From assembly GCF_900109375.1 (NCBI RefSeq), contig NZ_FOAB01000002.1:558001-622000 (forward strand): a stretch of DNA of 64,000 nt, written 5' to 3'. This document shows positions 1 to 10,862 of this stretch, one piece after another. Positions within the stretch are counted from its first letter, which is position 1. Every line of letters starts with the position of its first letter. A program made the position numbers and the translations under genes. The notes beneath the pieces were generated by a model. The model was not told the origin of the DNA, searched no databases, and worked only from the letters and a program-made list of their open reading frames with translations. This stretch comes from Aquimarina amphilecti (GTDB lineage: Bacteria; Bacteroidota; Bacteroidia; Flavobacteriales; Flavobacteriaceae).

Positions 1-1329
1 TTAGTAGGGGGAGGAGTATTCTCTCAACCTTTAATGAGTGATAATATTGGAGGAGCACTATTGGGAGGGGCTCCTATATTAAATCCTAGATTTTATTTTT
101 ACAGTGATCCTGATCCTACTCCTCCTAATTTGTCTGGTCCAAGATTGTTAGGAACTACACCTACAGATGATGTTCCTGAATTGCCAACCACAGAAATTTC
201 TTCTATTTTATCGGGTTCTTTTAATAACATGGGAATTCCAGGAGCAAAAAGTTTTCATTTGTTAGCGAATGGGTATGGTAATATAGCTGGTTTGCCTAGT
301 CTAGCAAATCCTTATTTTGTTCGTATGGCTACTGATCCAAATGCTTCTGTAATTGAAGATGCAATGGTGCAGAATCCTACATTTTTCTCTCTATGGATTG
401 GTAATAATGATGTATTGGGATATGCATTGACGGGAGGAGATGGTACAGATCCGATAACTGATGTTGCTACATTTAATGGAGCATATAATGCATTGGTAGC
501 ATCTTTAACATCAGGTGGAGCAAAAGGAGTAATTGCTAATATTCCCGATGTTACTTCAATTCCACATTTTACAACGGTACCTCACAATCCAGTTCCGTTG
601 GATGCAGCAACAGCTGGTTTTTTAAACAGCGTTAATGCTTACGGTGCGTATAATGGTGGGTTGGATGCAACCTTAGCTTTTTTAACAGCAAATCCAGCAA
701 CTTTAGGAGCTTTGTTTCCAGCAACATCAGATATGACTTCATTAGAGTTGGCAACAGCTGAAATGGCTAAAAGAAAAATAATGTTTAATGAGGGAGAAGG
801 AAATGCTGTAGTAATTATAGATGAAGACTTAACAGATTTAACAGGTATAAATGGAGCTCTTATAAATATGAGGCAAGCTACTGACGCTGATTTGTTAGTA
901 TTGCCTTCTAGTGCTTTTATTGGTACTGAGGCTATTCCTGGAAATCCACAAACGGTAAATGGTGTAGCTATTCCTTTGGCTGATAAATGGGTGTTGACAC
1001 CAGAGGAACAGGAAGAAATAGCGGTGGCTACAACAGCATTTAATGCTACAATTGCTGCTGCTGCACAACAAGCGGGATTGGCATTTGTAGACACAAATGC
1101 TTTATTAGTTGCGGCTTCCGATGGAGGAACTACTTTTGATGAATTTTTATTACAAAGTAATTTGGTGTTCGGAGGATTGTTTTCATTAGATGGAGTGCAT
1201 CCTACTGCTCGTGGATATGCATTTATTGCTAATGAAACTATGAAAGCAATTAATACGACTTATGGTTCTAATTTGCCAATGGTAAAAGCGGTAGATTATC
1301 CAACATTTTATTCACCGATGTTACAATAG
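1..1329 (+). CDS. SGNH/GDSL-family hydrolase, 5'-truncated by the window edge
   Basis: The frame is open from base 1, so the true start lies upstream; the ATG at 34 is internal. The visible part shows a GNND block (WIGNNDV) in the first third and a C-terminal DGVHPT block, which supply oxyanion-hole residues and the catalytic Asp/His of SGNH hydrolases. The GDSL block with the catalytic Ser should lie in the missing N-terminus. Proteins of this type in Flavobacteriaceae are usually exported lipases or esterases, but the signal peptide is not visible. It converges on the next gene and shares a terminator with it. Substrate unknown. Confidence 0.8.
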   Translation, partial: LVGGGVFSQPLMSDNIGGALLGGAPILNPRFYFYSDPDPTPPNLSGPRLLGTTPTDDVPELPTTEISSILSGSFNNMGIPGAKSFHLLANGYGNIAGLPSLANPYFVRMATDPNASVIEDAMVQNPTFFSLWIGNNDVLGYALTGGDGTDPITDVATFNGAYNALVASLTSGGAKGVIANIPDVTSIPHFTTVPHNPVPLDAATAGFLNSVNAYGAYNGGLDATLAFLTANPATLGALFPATSDMTSLELATAEMAKRKIMFNEGEGNAVVIIDEDLTDLTGINGALINMRQATDADLLVLPSSAFIGTEAIPGNPQTVNGVAIPLADKWVLTPEEQEEIAVATTAFNATIAAAAQQAGLAFVDTNALLVAASDGGTTFDEFLLQSNLVFGGLFSLDGVHPTARGYAFIANETMKAINTTYGSNLPMVKAVDYPTFYSPMLQ

Positions 1330-1349
1330 AATTCAAATGTTTTAAATAG

Positions 1350-1388
1350 AAAGCCAATAAAGAAAGACTCTTCTTTATTGGCTTTTTT
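1350..1388. terminator. Bidirectional intrinsic terminator
   Basis: A perfect 15-bp stem (1350-1364 with 1371-1385) and a 6-nt loop, flanked by A and T runs, sits between two convergent genes and can serve both strands. Confidence 0.85.
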
Positions 1389-2662
1389 TATGTAATCGGT
1401 TTAAATGTTTTGGTAACATATTTTCTTTCGATAAACTGAAAGTATATTGATATTATAAAAGATAAAACAATATATATAAATATAGCATAGGTCGCTCTTG
1501 ATAGAATATTATCTATTCCAAACCAACCACCTTCTTGAATAATGAAATATATTCCAAGGTTAAGTTTTACAAATTCTGCATAAATAGAAATAATATTTCT
1601 ATCCATTAAAGAAGTGTAAGCAAATATAGAGGTAACTAAAAAGATAGCGTACTTTATAATTTGTGTGAATTCTAAATTTCCAAAACTGATTAACAAGTAA
1701 TATAATAATGTTACAGTGATTATTAATTGCGTCCAAGACCATAATTGCAAAAGTAATGAGCTTTCAGTTTGATATTTTTCCCTAACATAAGGGTTGGTTG
1801 TTATTTTAATAGGATATTTTTCTTTTACATCATCGGGTCTCCATCCTGTTGGCATATACCAGATTTTGATTTTATCAAAAATATTTTCTGTTCTCCAAGC
1901 GTCTTTAAGTATTCCCCATACGTGTATAAAGTTAATTAGAAATGGGTTCCAAGTATTTACTTGTTTTTTAACTCCATATACTGGTGGTTTTTCAAAAATT
2001 TCTTCTTGAAATGTTCCAAATAACTTATCCCAAAAAATAAAAATCTGAGCATAATTCTTATCAAGATATTCGTCATTTATTGCATGGTGGACCCTATGAT
2101 GCGATGGGGTAACAATAATGTGTTCCAAAACGCCCATTTTATTTATTAATCGAGTATGATACCAAAATTGAGCAAATAAATGTATTGGAGCAACAAGAGC
2201 TACAACAGTTGCTGGTATTCCTAATAAAGCTAAAGGTATATAGAGAAAGAAATAAATGGATATAATAGCAGAAATACTTTGACGAAGTGCACATGCTAAG
2301 TTAAATTCTTCACTACTATGATGTATAATATGTCTGTTCCAAAATAAATTTATAGTATGATTAAAACGGTGAGACCAGTATCCTGCGAAATCTAAACCTA
2401 TAAATGTTAATATGTAAACTAATAAAGAAGATTTGATCTTAATCAATGCTATATGATCTACCATCCAATCATAACTAATAATAATTACCGCAAGTCCTGT
2501 TAAACTTCTTAAAGTGTCAGTAATGCCAGAACTAATACTAGAGATAGTGTCCATGGATTGATTTACCGAAATTCCTTTCCATCTACTTACTATGTACTCT
2601 AGAAGTATTAGAACTATGAAACCCGGTATAGTATAAGTGAGTGCCTGAGCGTATGTTTCCAT
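1388..2662 (-). CDS. Sterol desaturase / fatty acid hydroxylase superfamily membrane protein
   Basis: A 424-residue polytopic membrane protein. The N-terminal half carries the three His boxes of the di-iron fatty acid hydroxylase superfamily: HRFNH, then NRHIIHH, then HHRVHH. Family members use O2 to hydroxylate or desaturate lipids; related animal enzymes include alkylglycerol monooxygenase. The C-terminal ~150 residues add further hydrophobic segments beyond the usual 250-300-residue core. It appears monocistronic and is divergent from atpD. The true lipid substrate cannot be read from sequence. Confidence 0.85.
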   Translation of the reverse strand: METYAQALTYTIPGFIVLILLEYIVSRWKGISVNQSMDTISSISSGITDTLRSLTGLAVIIISYDWMVDHIALIKIKSSLLVYILTFIGLDFAGYWSHRFNHTINLFWNRHIIHHSSEEFNLACALRQSISAIISIYFFLYIPLALLGIPATVVALVAPIHLFAQFWYHTRLINKMGVLEHIIVTPSHHRVHHAINDEYLDKNYAQIFIFWDKLFGTFQEEIFEKPPVYGVKKQVNTWNPFLINFIHVWGILKDAWRTENIFDKIKIWYMPTGWRPDDVKEKYPIKITTNPYVREKYQTESSLLLQLWSWTQLIITVTLLYYLLISFGNLEFTQIIKYAIFLVTSIFAYTSLMDRNIISIYAEFVKLNLGIYFIIQEGGWFGIDNILSRATYAIFIYIVLSFIISIYFQFIERKYVTKTFKPIT

Positions 2663-2836
2663 GGTTTTACGAAAAATTAGATAAGAACATTATGTTTGTA
2701 GGAAAAGTACGATTTAATGATTTTAAAATCAAATAAAACTATTCTAAAATCAATACTTTTTGCGTGGTGTATAAGCTTTAGATTTAGACATGAAAAAAAC
2801 AAAATAAAAGAGGCTATTTTATTCATTTTAAAAGCC

Positions 2837-2844
2837 TATATTTG
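2837..2844 (+). promoter_or_regulatory. -7 box (TATATTTG) of the atpD-atpC promoter
   Basis: Exact match to the Bacteroidota TANNTTTG element 85 bp upstream of atpD. No clear TTTG is seen 19-21 bp further upstream. It implies a 5' leader of about 75 nt. Confidence 0.55.
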
Positions 2845-2910
2845 CAGCCTGAAAAAAGGTCGTATTCGATACATTCGGAAAAAGGGTCTTTTTAAATAGT
2901 TAAATACTAA

Positions 2911-4437
<1,527 letters not shown>

Positions 4438-4445
4438 TTTAGTTA

Positions 4446-4494
4446 ATTGTTGATAGTGAATAATTTTAGAATTTGAAAAATTACCAATCAACAA
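4446..4494 (+). repeat. Intercistronic stem-loop between atpD and atpC
   Basis: TTGTTGAT (4447-4454) pairs with ATCAACAA (4487-4494), and TAATTTT (4461-4467) pairs with AAAATTA (4477-4483). No U run follows, so it is more likely an RNA processing or stability hairpin, or a small intergenic repeat, than a terminator. Confidence 0.5.
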
Positions 4495-4516
4495 CAAACA
4501 AGAAATAACTATACAT

Positions 4517-4792
4517 ATGTATTTAGAAATAGTAACTCCAGAAGCGGTCTTATTTAGTGGCGAGGTAACTTCGGTTGCTGTACCAGGTGTGAACGGAGAA
4601 TTTCAGATGTTGGATAATCATGCACCAATCGTTTCTTTATTAGGAAAAGGAAATGTAAAAGTGTATGGAGATATGAATCTAGAAGAAGAAGTAGCAGAGA
4701 AGTTTTCTAAAGAAAATGGAGTTACACTTCTTTCTATTAATTCTGGAACTATCGAAATGAAAGATAACAAAGTAATTGTTTTAGCTGACTAA
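4517..4792 (+). CDS. atpC: F1F0 ATP synthase subunit epsilon
   Basis: At 91 residues this has only the N-terminal beta-sandwich domain (MYLEIVTPE start, GEFQMLDNHAP motif). The C-terminal helical hairpin that inhibits ATP hydrolysis in the ~135-residue E. coli protein is absent. Short epsilon subunits are usual in Bacteroidota. It connects the rotor to F1. It is cotranscribed with atpD and ends before a strong intrinsic terminator. Confidence 0.95.
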   Translation: MYLEIVTPEAVLFSGEVTSVAVPGVNGEFQMLDNHAPIVSLLGKGNVKVYGDMNLEEEVAEKFSKENGVTLLSINSGTIEMKDNKVIVLAD

Positions 4793-4836
4793 ATGTATTA
4801 TTATTAGTTATTACAATTCTAAAGATTATTATATTT

Positions 4837-4868
4837 AATCCCTGTTATATACTAACAGGGATTTTTTT
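4837..4868 (+). terminator. Intrinsic terminator of the atpD-atpC operon
   Basis: AATCCCTGTTA pairs with TAACAGGGATT and is followed by a T run. The run ends directly before the ATG of the next gene at 4869, so terminator and start codon are adjacent. Confidence 0.85.
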
Positions 4869-5681
4869 ATGCTTTTTAATAAGTCTTTTCCATATTCTAC
4901 TTCTATAACAAATAACGTGAAGATTGCGGCCATTTTGAGTTTCGCTGTGGTTTTTATACTTATTTTTTTGCAACCTTTTGGAGCAAATAACTTTAATCAT
5001 CCTTATAAGGACCTTTATTTTATAGGCTATGGAATTATTTCGTTTATAGTATATCTTTCTCTTTATTTTTTATCGAGATACTATTACTCGAATTTTAAAA
5101 GGTGGAGATGGAGTGAGGAATTTGTGTTTTGTTTTCTCTACGTTTCGATTGCAATTATTATTTCGTTTTTTTATACCGAACTATCTATAAATAAAAGGTC
5201 AAACTTTATCAATTTTGATTTTTTCATTAAGTGGTTTCGATTTATATTTCTCGGTTTTGGAATAATTTTATCCATAGTATCATTTTTTTTGAGAAACTAC
5301 TACGGAAAAATAATTGAGAGTGTAGAAAAAACTGATTTAAGTTATAATAGAAAAGTGTTACTAAAGAGTTCTTTGAAAAAGGAATCTTTTTTGGTGGTAT
5401 TAGCAAAAGTTATCTATGTTAAGTCAGAAGATAATTACGTGAACATTTATTATGAAGAAGATCAAGAGATAAAGAAGAAAGTAATGCGTAACACACTTTC
5501 TTCGGTATTTGGTCAATTAGAAAGTATGATTAGAGTCCATAGATCGTATATTATTAATCCGAGTTATATTTCTTCATTAGAAGGTAATGCGCAGAATGGT
5601 AAAGTGCGTTTGGATAATATAGAAGAAGTCATTCCTGTGTCTAAAACTTATTTTGATGAGGTAAAATCTCATACGAATTGA
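4869..5681 (+). CDS. Membrane-anchored LytTR-type transcriptional regulator
   Basis: 270 residues. Four predicted transmembrane segments fill residues ~20-145. A C-terminal LytTR DNA-binding domain spans ~165-268 (VIYVKSEDNYVNIYY, then RVHRSYIINP, both typical of LytTR). There is no receiver domain, so any signal probably acts through the membrane part. The ATG touches the T run of the atpC terminator, and no alternative Met lies nearby. Expression therefore needs read-through or a promoter inside atpC. Three direct repeats begin at the first base after its stop codon and are candidate binding sites. Confidence 0.85.
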   Translation: MLFNKSFPYSTSITNNVKIAAILSFAVVFILIFLQPFGANNFNHPYKDLYFIGYGIISFIVYLSLYFLSRYYYSNFKRWRWSEEFVFCFLYVSIAIIISFFYTELSINKRSNFINFDFFIKWFRFIFLGFGIILSIVSFFLRNYYGKIIESVEKTDLSYNRKVLLKSSLKKESFLVVLAKVIYVKSEDNYVNIYYEEDQEIKKKVMRNTLSSVFGQLESMIRVHRSYIINPSYISSLEGNAQNGKVRLDNIEEVIPVSKTYFDEVKSHTN

Positions 5682-5734
5682 CCCCAGAAAAGTAAAACTT
5701 CACCACAAAAAATATTTCTCTACCACAAAAAGTA
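5682..5734 (+). promoter_or_regulatory. Three 20-bp-period direct repeats, candidate LytTR operator
   Basis: Units at 5682-5694, 5702-5714 and 5722-5734 follow the pattern (A/C)CC(A/C)...AAAA(G/A)TA; the last two are nearly identical (ACCACAAAAA cores). A two-turn period on one helix face is what LytTR domains usually bind. The array lies between the LytTR gene and the hydrolase at 5812. Confidence 0.55.
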
Positions 5735-5811
5735 TGTAATCATCACATTCTTTTTTTTGTGCGAAGTATAGCACGTTTATTTGAATCATTAAACGATTAG
5801 AAATATTACAA

Positions 5812-6669
5812 ATGAAGACATTTATTAAAGCAGGAAAGATAATTATCGCAGCGACGATTCTCTTAATGGTTGGAAGTATACTATACATCAGATTTTCTAG
5901 ATATACTGATGCAATGATTTATCACACCAATGGATTAGAATATGAAAATTTTGAAACCTCTATGAATCATTCAGAGTACTATTTTGAAATTGATCAGAAT
6001 ACTCAATTACATGGAGTTTTGTTTAAACCGAAGACTCAAGATCCAATAGTTACTATTATTCATTATTCTGGTAAAGGGATGCATTTAATGGCATCCCGAA
6101 AATATTATGAAATATTAACAAAAAAAGGGTTTCAAGTATTTAGTTTTGAACGTAGAGATTTTGGAAGATCCACTGGAGTAGCTGATAATTCATTAAAGCT
6201 GAAAGAAGATGCTTTATATGTATTTGATAAAATAGTAGCTGATGAAAATATGACAGAAATACCTATAATTATTTGGGGGCAATCGTTGGGCGGTGCTTTT
6301 GCTGTGATGAATGCAGCAGAACGTAATGATAAGATAGCAGGAGTACTTGTAGAGGGCACGTTTAATTCATTTCCTGATATAGGAAAAGTGTATGCTAAAG
6401 CAATAAATCTAGAAAATTTTAAATGGATGATGCCATTATTGATGCATAATGATTTTCCTGCCGAAAAAGAAATAAAAAGAATAAGCAAACCAATAGTTAT
6501 TGTTCATAGTAATAAGGATGAGCAGGTACCTTATATATTAGGAAAGAAACTTTATGAAGCTTCAAATAAAACGAATACTGAGTTTTGGGAAATTGAAGGA
6601 AAGCATATTAATGCGATGTTTGATAATGAAACTGAATATATTCAAAGGTTTATGGATATAATAAATTGA
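5812..6669 (+). CDS. Alpha/beta hydrolase with N-terminal membrane anchor
   Basis: 285 residues. A hydrophobic segment at ~7-25 anchors or exports the protein. The catalytic triad is readable: Ser in the nucleophile elbow GQSLGG, Asp in NKDEQVP, and His in EGKHINAM. The fold resembles the BAAT/acyl-CoA thioesterase-like and dienelactone hydrolase-like groups, so esterase or thioesterase activity is likely with an unknown substrate. It may be the target of the upstream LytTR regulator, given the repeat array in its promoter region. Confidence 0.8.
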   Translation: MKTFIKAGKIIIAATILLMVGSILYIRFSRYTDAMIYHTNGLEYENFETSMNHSEYYFEIDQNTQLHGVLFKPKTQDPIVTIIHYSGKGMHLMASRKYYEILTKKGFQVFSFERRDFGRSTGVADNSLKLKEDALYVFDKIVADENMTEIPIIIWGQSLGGAFAVMNAAERNDKIAGVLVEGTFNSFPDIGKVYAKAINLENFKWMMPLLMHNDFPAEKEIKRISKPIVIVHSNKDEQVPYILGKKLYEASNKTNTEFWEIEGKHINAMFDNETEYIQRFMDIIN

Positions 6670-6708
6670 CTAGATATTTTTTTTGTTAAGTAACTTTTAA
6701 AGAAAGAT

Positions 6709-6734
6709 AACATTCATAACTTTTGATGAATGTT
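6709..6734. terminator. Weak hairpin downstream of the hydrolase
   Basis: AACATTCAT pairs with ATGAATGTT across an 8-nt loop. Only a short T stretch follows, so termination is uncertain. Confidence 0.4.
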
Positions 6735-6823
6735 AGTTTCATAAAGCCTTAAAGTTGAAGTAAACCAAACTAAGAATTACAGTATTATTTTTAGGGTTTA
6801 ACTAACTTAAATATTACCGAAAC

Positions 6824-7825
6824 ATGAAAAAAATTCTTATACTTTTAGTTTTAATTACAATTTTTTGCGGATGTGAATCAAATGAGGATATCTACCTTTT
6901 TGACGAGAAATTACCAGAAAATAAAAATTCTAGTTTCTATTTGGATCTAGCTTATCAGCACGCTCCGGTACATTATCAAGATGTAGATCGCACAGGTTCT
7001 CATGGGTTAAGTGGAAAAGCAGATTATATTACTAGTTATGATTTTGATGGTGATCTCAACGCAAAAAATAATTGGGATAATATAGCAAACTCTTCTAGAA
7101 AAGGGAATGCAGTCGGATATTATTCTGTGGTAGAAACAAGTACACATTATTTTATTACATATGCTTTTTTTCATCCAAGAGATTGGACTGATATATGGTT
7201 TTTATACAGGCTTGATGAACATGAAAATGATCTTGAAGGTGTGCTTACTATAGTAAAGAAAGATAACTCTACTTATGGTAAAGCTTTAGGTGCTGTAACG
7301 GTATTTCACTCAGATTTTTATTCTTATATGGCATCTAATTCTGGTTTGACCAATGGTAATGAAGATATAGACGGTACTTTAACTACACAAAATCATAACG
7401 GAGTTAATCGATTTAAAACATCTGCCGAAGCAAAAGGGCATGGTATCAAAGCACACGCAAAACAAGAACCAGGAGGAAGCGATTATGTAGTTTATTTTCC
7501 AAGTAAAACTACTAGCGAATACCCATCCGATATTTATGATAGAAACGTAAAATATAGATTAGTTAATATATTCGAAAATGGTGGTATGTGGGATCAGCGT
7601 TTTAATACTAACCTTTTTAGTAACGCAAAATCATTTCAGAAATCCTATGGTAATGGAAGCGCCAATGCGCCTTGGAATTGGGATGATAAAAATGACGGAG
7701 GCAATCAAGGTTTATTAGCAGGAGGTATTGCATATTATCCTGCACATTTGGTAGATGAGTATTTTAATGGTTTAGGAAGTTTTAGCAAGACTTATGTATA
7801 CAATCCCTACTTGGGGATTGAATAA
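6824..7825 (+). CDS. Exported lipoprotein, possibly Vps62-like
   Basis: 333 residues with a lipoprotein signal peptide ending in a lipobox (FCGCES, Cys at ~17). The mature part contains YQHAPVHYQDVD, FITYAFFHPRDW and HENDLEG. These recall the Vps62/DUF946 group (HAP and HE-D-E motifs), but the resemblance is loose and the function is unknown. It has its own leader and is followed by a strong terminator, so it is probably transcribed alone. It should sit on the periplasmic or outer face of a membrane. Confidence 0.65.
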   Translation: MKKILILLVLITIFCGCESNEDIYLFDEKLPENKNSSFYLDLAYQHAPVHYQDVDRTGSHGLSGKADYITSYDFDGDLNAKNNWDNIANSSRKGNAVGYYSVVETSTHYFITYAFFHPRDWTDIWFLYRLDEHENDLEGVLTIVKKDNSTYGKALGAVTVFHSDFYSYMASNSGLTNGNEDIDGTLTTQNHNGVNRFKTSAEAKGHGIKAHAKQEPGGSDYVVYFPSKTTSEYPSDIYDRNVKYRLVNIFENGGMWDQRFNTNLFSNAKSFQKSYGNGSANAPWNWDDKNDGGNQGLLAGGIAYYPAHLVDEYFNGLGSFSKTYVYNPYLGIE

Positions 7826-7850
7826 TGTTTTTTATGTTAGATTAATATGT

Positions 7851-7884
7851 AAGAAGCTACAACATATATATGTTGTAGCTTCTT
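7851..7884. terminator. Palindromic intrinsic terminator
   Basis: A self-complementary stretch of about 34 bp (AAGAAGCTACAACATAT and its complement) followed by TTTT, after the lipoprotein gene. Confidence 0.85.
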
Positions 7885-8003
7885 TTCGTATCCTAAATGA
7901 TCAAAAGCTTGATAATGATCAGGATTTTGTATAAAATTATGTTAAACCATTAGTTGTAGGTAAAACGTTTTATACATTTCAGCAGTAGATATAATTCAAC
8001 AAG

Positions 8004-10862
8004 ATGATTAAGAATATAGTTACCCTAGTTTTTTTCAGTTTTACAACATTAATTTTTGCTCAGAAACGATCTTTAAACCACGAAGATTATGATTTATGGA
8101 AAAATATTCCGGATACTAAAATATCTAATAGTGGAAAGTTAATAGTATCGGTAATTCAAACTTCTACTAAAAGAGGAAATGGACACTTGGAAATCTATAA
8201 TACTGAAAATAAGAAGAAGTTTACTTTTTTTAACGGGTATGATTCTTCAATTACCAATGATGAAAATTATGTAATTTTTAAGCGTAAGCCAAAATATGAG
8301 ACGGTTAGAAAGGAAAAAAAGAAAAAAGTAAAGAAGGATAAGAAAACAAAAAATGATTTGTTCATTTATGATGTAAGAAATAATAAAATATATGATTCTA
8401 TTATAAGGATAAACTCTTATAAAGTTCCTGAAGAATCTGATGGTTGGGTCGTAATTGAAAAGTATAAGAATAAGAAGCCGGAAAAAGAAAAAAAAGGAAA
8501 AGACACGTTAGAAATTAAGAAAAAGGATACAGTTAAAACCGAATTAGGAAAGGCATTTAAACAGAATTATGCGTTGGTGTATAATCTAAATACTAAAGAA
8601 CAGGATACTATTTTTCAAATCAAAGATTTTATTCTTTCGGAAAATGGAAATAATTTCTATTATTCCAAGAAAAATGAGAAAAAAAAGGAAAAAGACATAG
8701 GTGTATTTGAATATGATATTGTTTCTAAATCTAAGTTTTTGATAGATTCTACTAGATATGTATATGATAAGTTATCAGTTGATAAAAGTGGAAAACATTT
8801 TTCATTTATTTCGGCCAAAGATTCTACTCATATAGATTCATTAAAATATGAATTATTCTATTATAAAGATAAAAGACTAACAACCATCGTAGATACTTTA
8901 GGTAAAAACTTACGAAAAAATTGGGAGTTAGGTATTGGTAAAACATCATTCTTTTCTGAAAATAGTAATAGATTTTATTTTTATTCAAAACCTAAAGTTG
9001 TGTTCCATCAAGACACAACACTTATGGAAGACGAAATCCCCCAAGTCGATGTATGGAACTGGAAAGATAAAATGATACAGCCTGAGCAAGATGTTCGGTT
9101 CGAGGAGTTAAAAAATAGAGGGTTTATGTCTTATTATGATATAGAAAAAAAATCTATAGTGCATATACAAGATGAAAAAATAGAAGATATTATTGTAGAT
9201 AATGATAGAGAGCAAAGATTTGTTTTAGGAGCTACAGGGGCTCCTTATGACGTTCAGCGCTCATGGTTTCTTCCTTGGACTAGGGATTTTTATGTAATAG
9301 ATACTTACACAGGTCAAAAACGATTAGGTCTTACCAAAACTGCTTTACAGCCCTTCCTATCCCCTAACGGTAAGTATGCACTATATTATGATATATTTGA
9401 AAAGCATTGGTTTTCTTTAGAATTATCTACGTTGAAGAAAACTAATCTTACTAAAAAAATAAAAGTTGCTTTTTATGATGAAAATGATGATCACCCAATG
9501 TTACCTTATATGCATGGTTTCGGAGGATTTGATATAAAAGGCGATGTATTAATTTATGATAAATTTGATGTTTGGAAAGTGGATATTACTGGAAAGGCAA
9601 AACCTACTAATATTACCGTTAATGGAAGACAGAACAATATAGAATATAGGACTTTAAGATTGGATTCAGAAAATCAGAACATCGCGTCTTTCAGTAATGA
9701 TCATTTATTGATTACAAGTTTTGATATGACTACTAAGTCTTCAGGATTATATATTTTAAAAGATAATAAGTTGGTTGAGAAGATTAAACCAACGAAGTTT
9801 TTTATAAATAGATATGATAAAGCTAAAAAGGGAGAAGTTATTACTTTTAGAAAGCAAAACTTCAACACTTTTCAAGATCTTCATTATACGGATAATGCTT
9901 TTGAAAATATTACTCAAATAACAAAAGCGAATCCACAGAAAGAAGATTTTAAATGGGGAACCGCTGAACTTTTTAGTTGGAAAGCTTATGATGGTACCAA
10001 GCTAGATGGAATAATTTATAAACCTGAAGATTTTGATCCTTCTAAAAAATATCCTCTTATTACATATTTTTATGAAAAGAGGTCGGATAGTTATCGAACT
10101 TATTATACTCCGAGACCAAGTGCCTCTATAGTTAATCCATCGTATTTAGTAAGTAATGATTACGTGATGTTTGTTCCAGATATTGTTTATGAAGATGGAA
10201 AACCTGGACCAAGTGCATATAATTGTGTCGTTTCTGGAGTGGAGGCTTTAGAAAAGTTAGGGTATGTGGATAGTGAAAATTTAGCAATTCAAGGCCAGAG
10301 TTGGGGAGGCTATCAGGTAGCATATTTAGTTACCGTAACTAATAAGTTTAAGGCAGCAATGGCAGGAGCTCCTGTAAGTAATATGACATCTGCTTACGGA
10401 GGAATTCGATGGGGATCCGGATTGAGTAGAGCTTTTCAATATGAGAGATCTCAAAGTAGAATAGGAAAGAATTTGTGGGAAGGTTTTGATTTATATGTAG
10501 AAAACTCTCCATTATTTGGAATTCCGAAAATTGAAACACCTTTATTGATGATGCATAATGATAAAGACGGAGCAGTTCCTTATTATCAGGGTATAGAAAT
10601 GTTTATGGGTATGCGTAGATTAGGAAAACCTGCTTGGTTGTTAGTGTATAATGATGAAGCACATAACCTTAGAAAAGAAAAGAATAGACAGGATTTGTCT
10701 ATTAGGATGATGCAATTCTTTGATTACTATTTACAAGACAAGCCAGCGCCAAAATGGATGACAGATGGTGTTCCTAGAGTTGATAAAGGAAAAAACCTTG
10801 GTTATGAATTAGAAGAAAAATCAATGGAGACAGGGAAAATTATTCCCAGCTCCAATAGATAA
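8004..10862 (+). CDS. S9-family (prolyl oligopeptidase-type) secreted peptidase
   Basis: 952 residues with a signal peptide (cleavage after ~residue 20, FAQ). A long N-terminal region rich in Lys precedes beta-propeller-like repeats. The C-terminal alpha/beta hydrolase domain holds Ser in GQSWGGYQ (~765), Asp in HNDKDGAVP and His in DEAHNLR. The family cleaves peptides in the periplasm, often after Pro or Ala. The Lys/Glu-rich insertions at ~100-180 are unusual for S9. The 3' end overlaps the convergent GNAT gene by 23 bp. Confidence 0.9.
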   Translation: MIKNIVTLVFFSFTTLIFAQKRSLNHEDYDLWKNIPDTKISNSGKLIVSVIQTSTKRGNGHLEIYNTENKKKFTFFNGYDSSITNDENYVIFKRKPKYETVRKEKKKKVKKDKKTKNDLFIYDVRNNKIYDSIIRINSYKVPEESDGWVVIEKYKNKKPEKEKKGKDTLEIKKKDTVKTELGKAFKQNYALVYNLNTKEQDTIFQIKDFILSENGNNFYYSKKNEKKKEKDIGVFEYDIVSKSKFLIDSTRYVYDKLSVDKSGKHFSFISAKDSTHIDSLKYELFYYKDKRLTTIVDTLGKNLRKNWELGIGKTSFFSENSNRFYFYSKPKVVFHQDTTLMEDEIPQVDVWNWKDKMIQPEQDVRFEELKNRGFMSYYDIEKKSIVHIQDEKIEDIIVDNDREQRFVLGATGAPYDVQRSWFLPWTRDFYVIDTYTGQKRLGLTKTALQPFLSPNGKYALYYDIFEKHWFSLELSTLKKTNLTKKIKVAFYDENDDHPMLPYMHGFGGFDIKGDVLIYDKFDVWKVDITGKAKPTNITVNGRQNNIEYRTLRLDSENQNIASFSNDHLLITSFDMTTKSSGLYILKDNKLVEKIKPTKFFINRYDKAKKGEVITFRKQNFNTFQDLHYTDNAFENITQITKANPQKEDFKWGTAELFSWKAYDGTKLDGIIYKPEDFDPSKKYPLITYFYEKRSDSYRTYYTPRPSASIVNPSYLVSNDYVMFVPDIVYEDGKPGPSAYNCVVSGVEALEKLGYVDSENLAIQGQSWGGYQVAYLVTVTNKFKAAMAGAPVSNMTSAYGGIRWGSGLSRAFQYERSQSRIGKNLWEGFDLYVENSPLFGIPKIETPLLMMHNDKDGAVPYYQGIEMFMGMRRLGKPAWLLVYNDEAHNLRKEKNRQDLSIRMMQFFDYYLQDKPAPKWMTDGVPRVDKGKNLGYELEEKSMETGKIIPSSNR

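Noticed and set aside
639-1094. 151-codon minus-strand frame inside the SGNH hydrolase gene
   Set aside because: Low-complexity Ala/Ser shadow of the real gene on the other strand.
2717-2899. 60-codon Lys-rich frame upstream of atpD
   Set aside because: It spans the atpD promoter and has no recognisable protein features; AT-rich intergenic noise.
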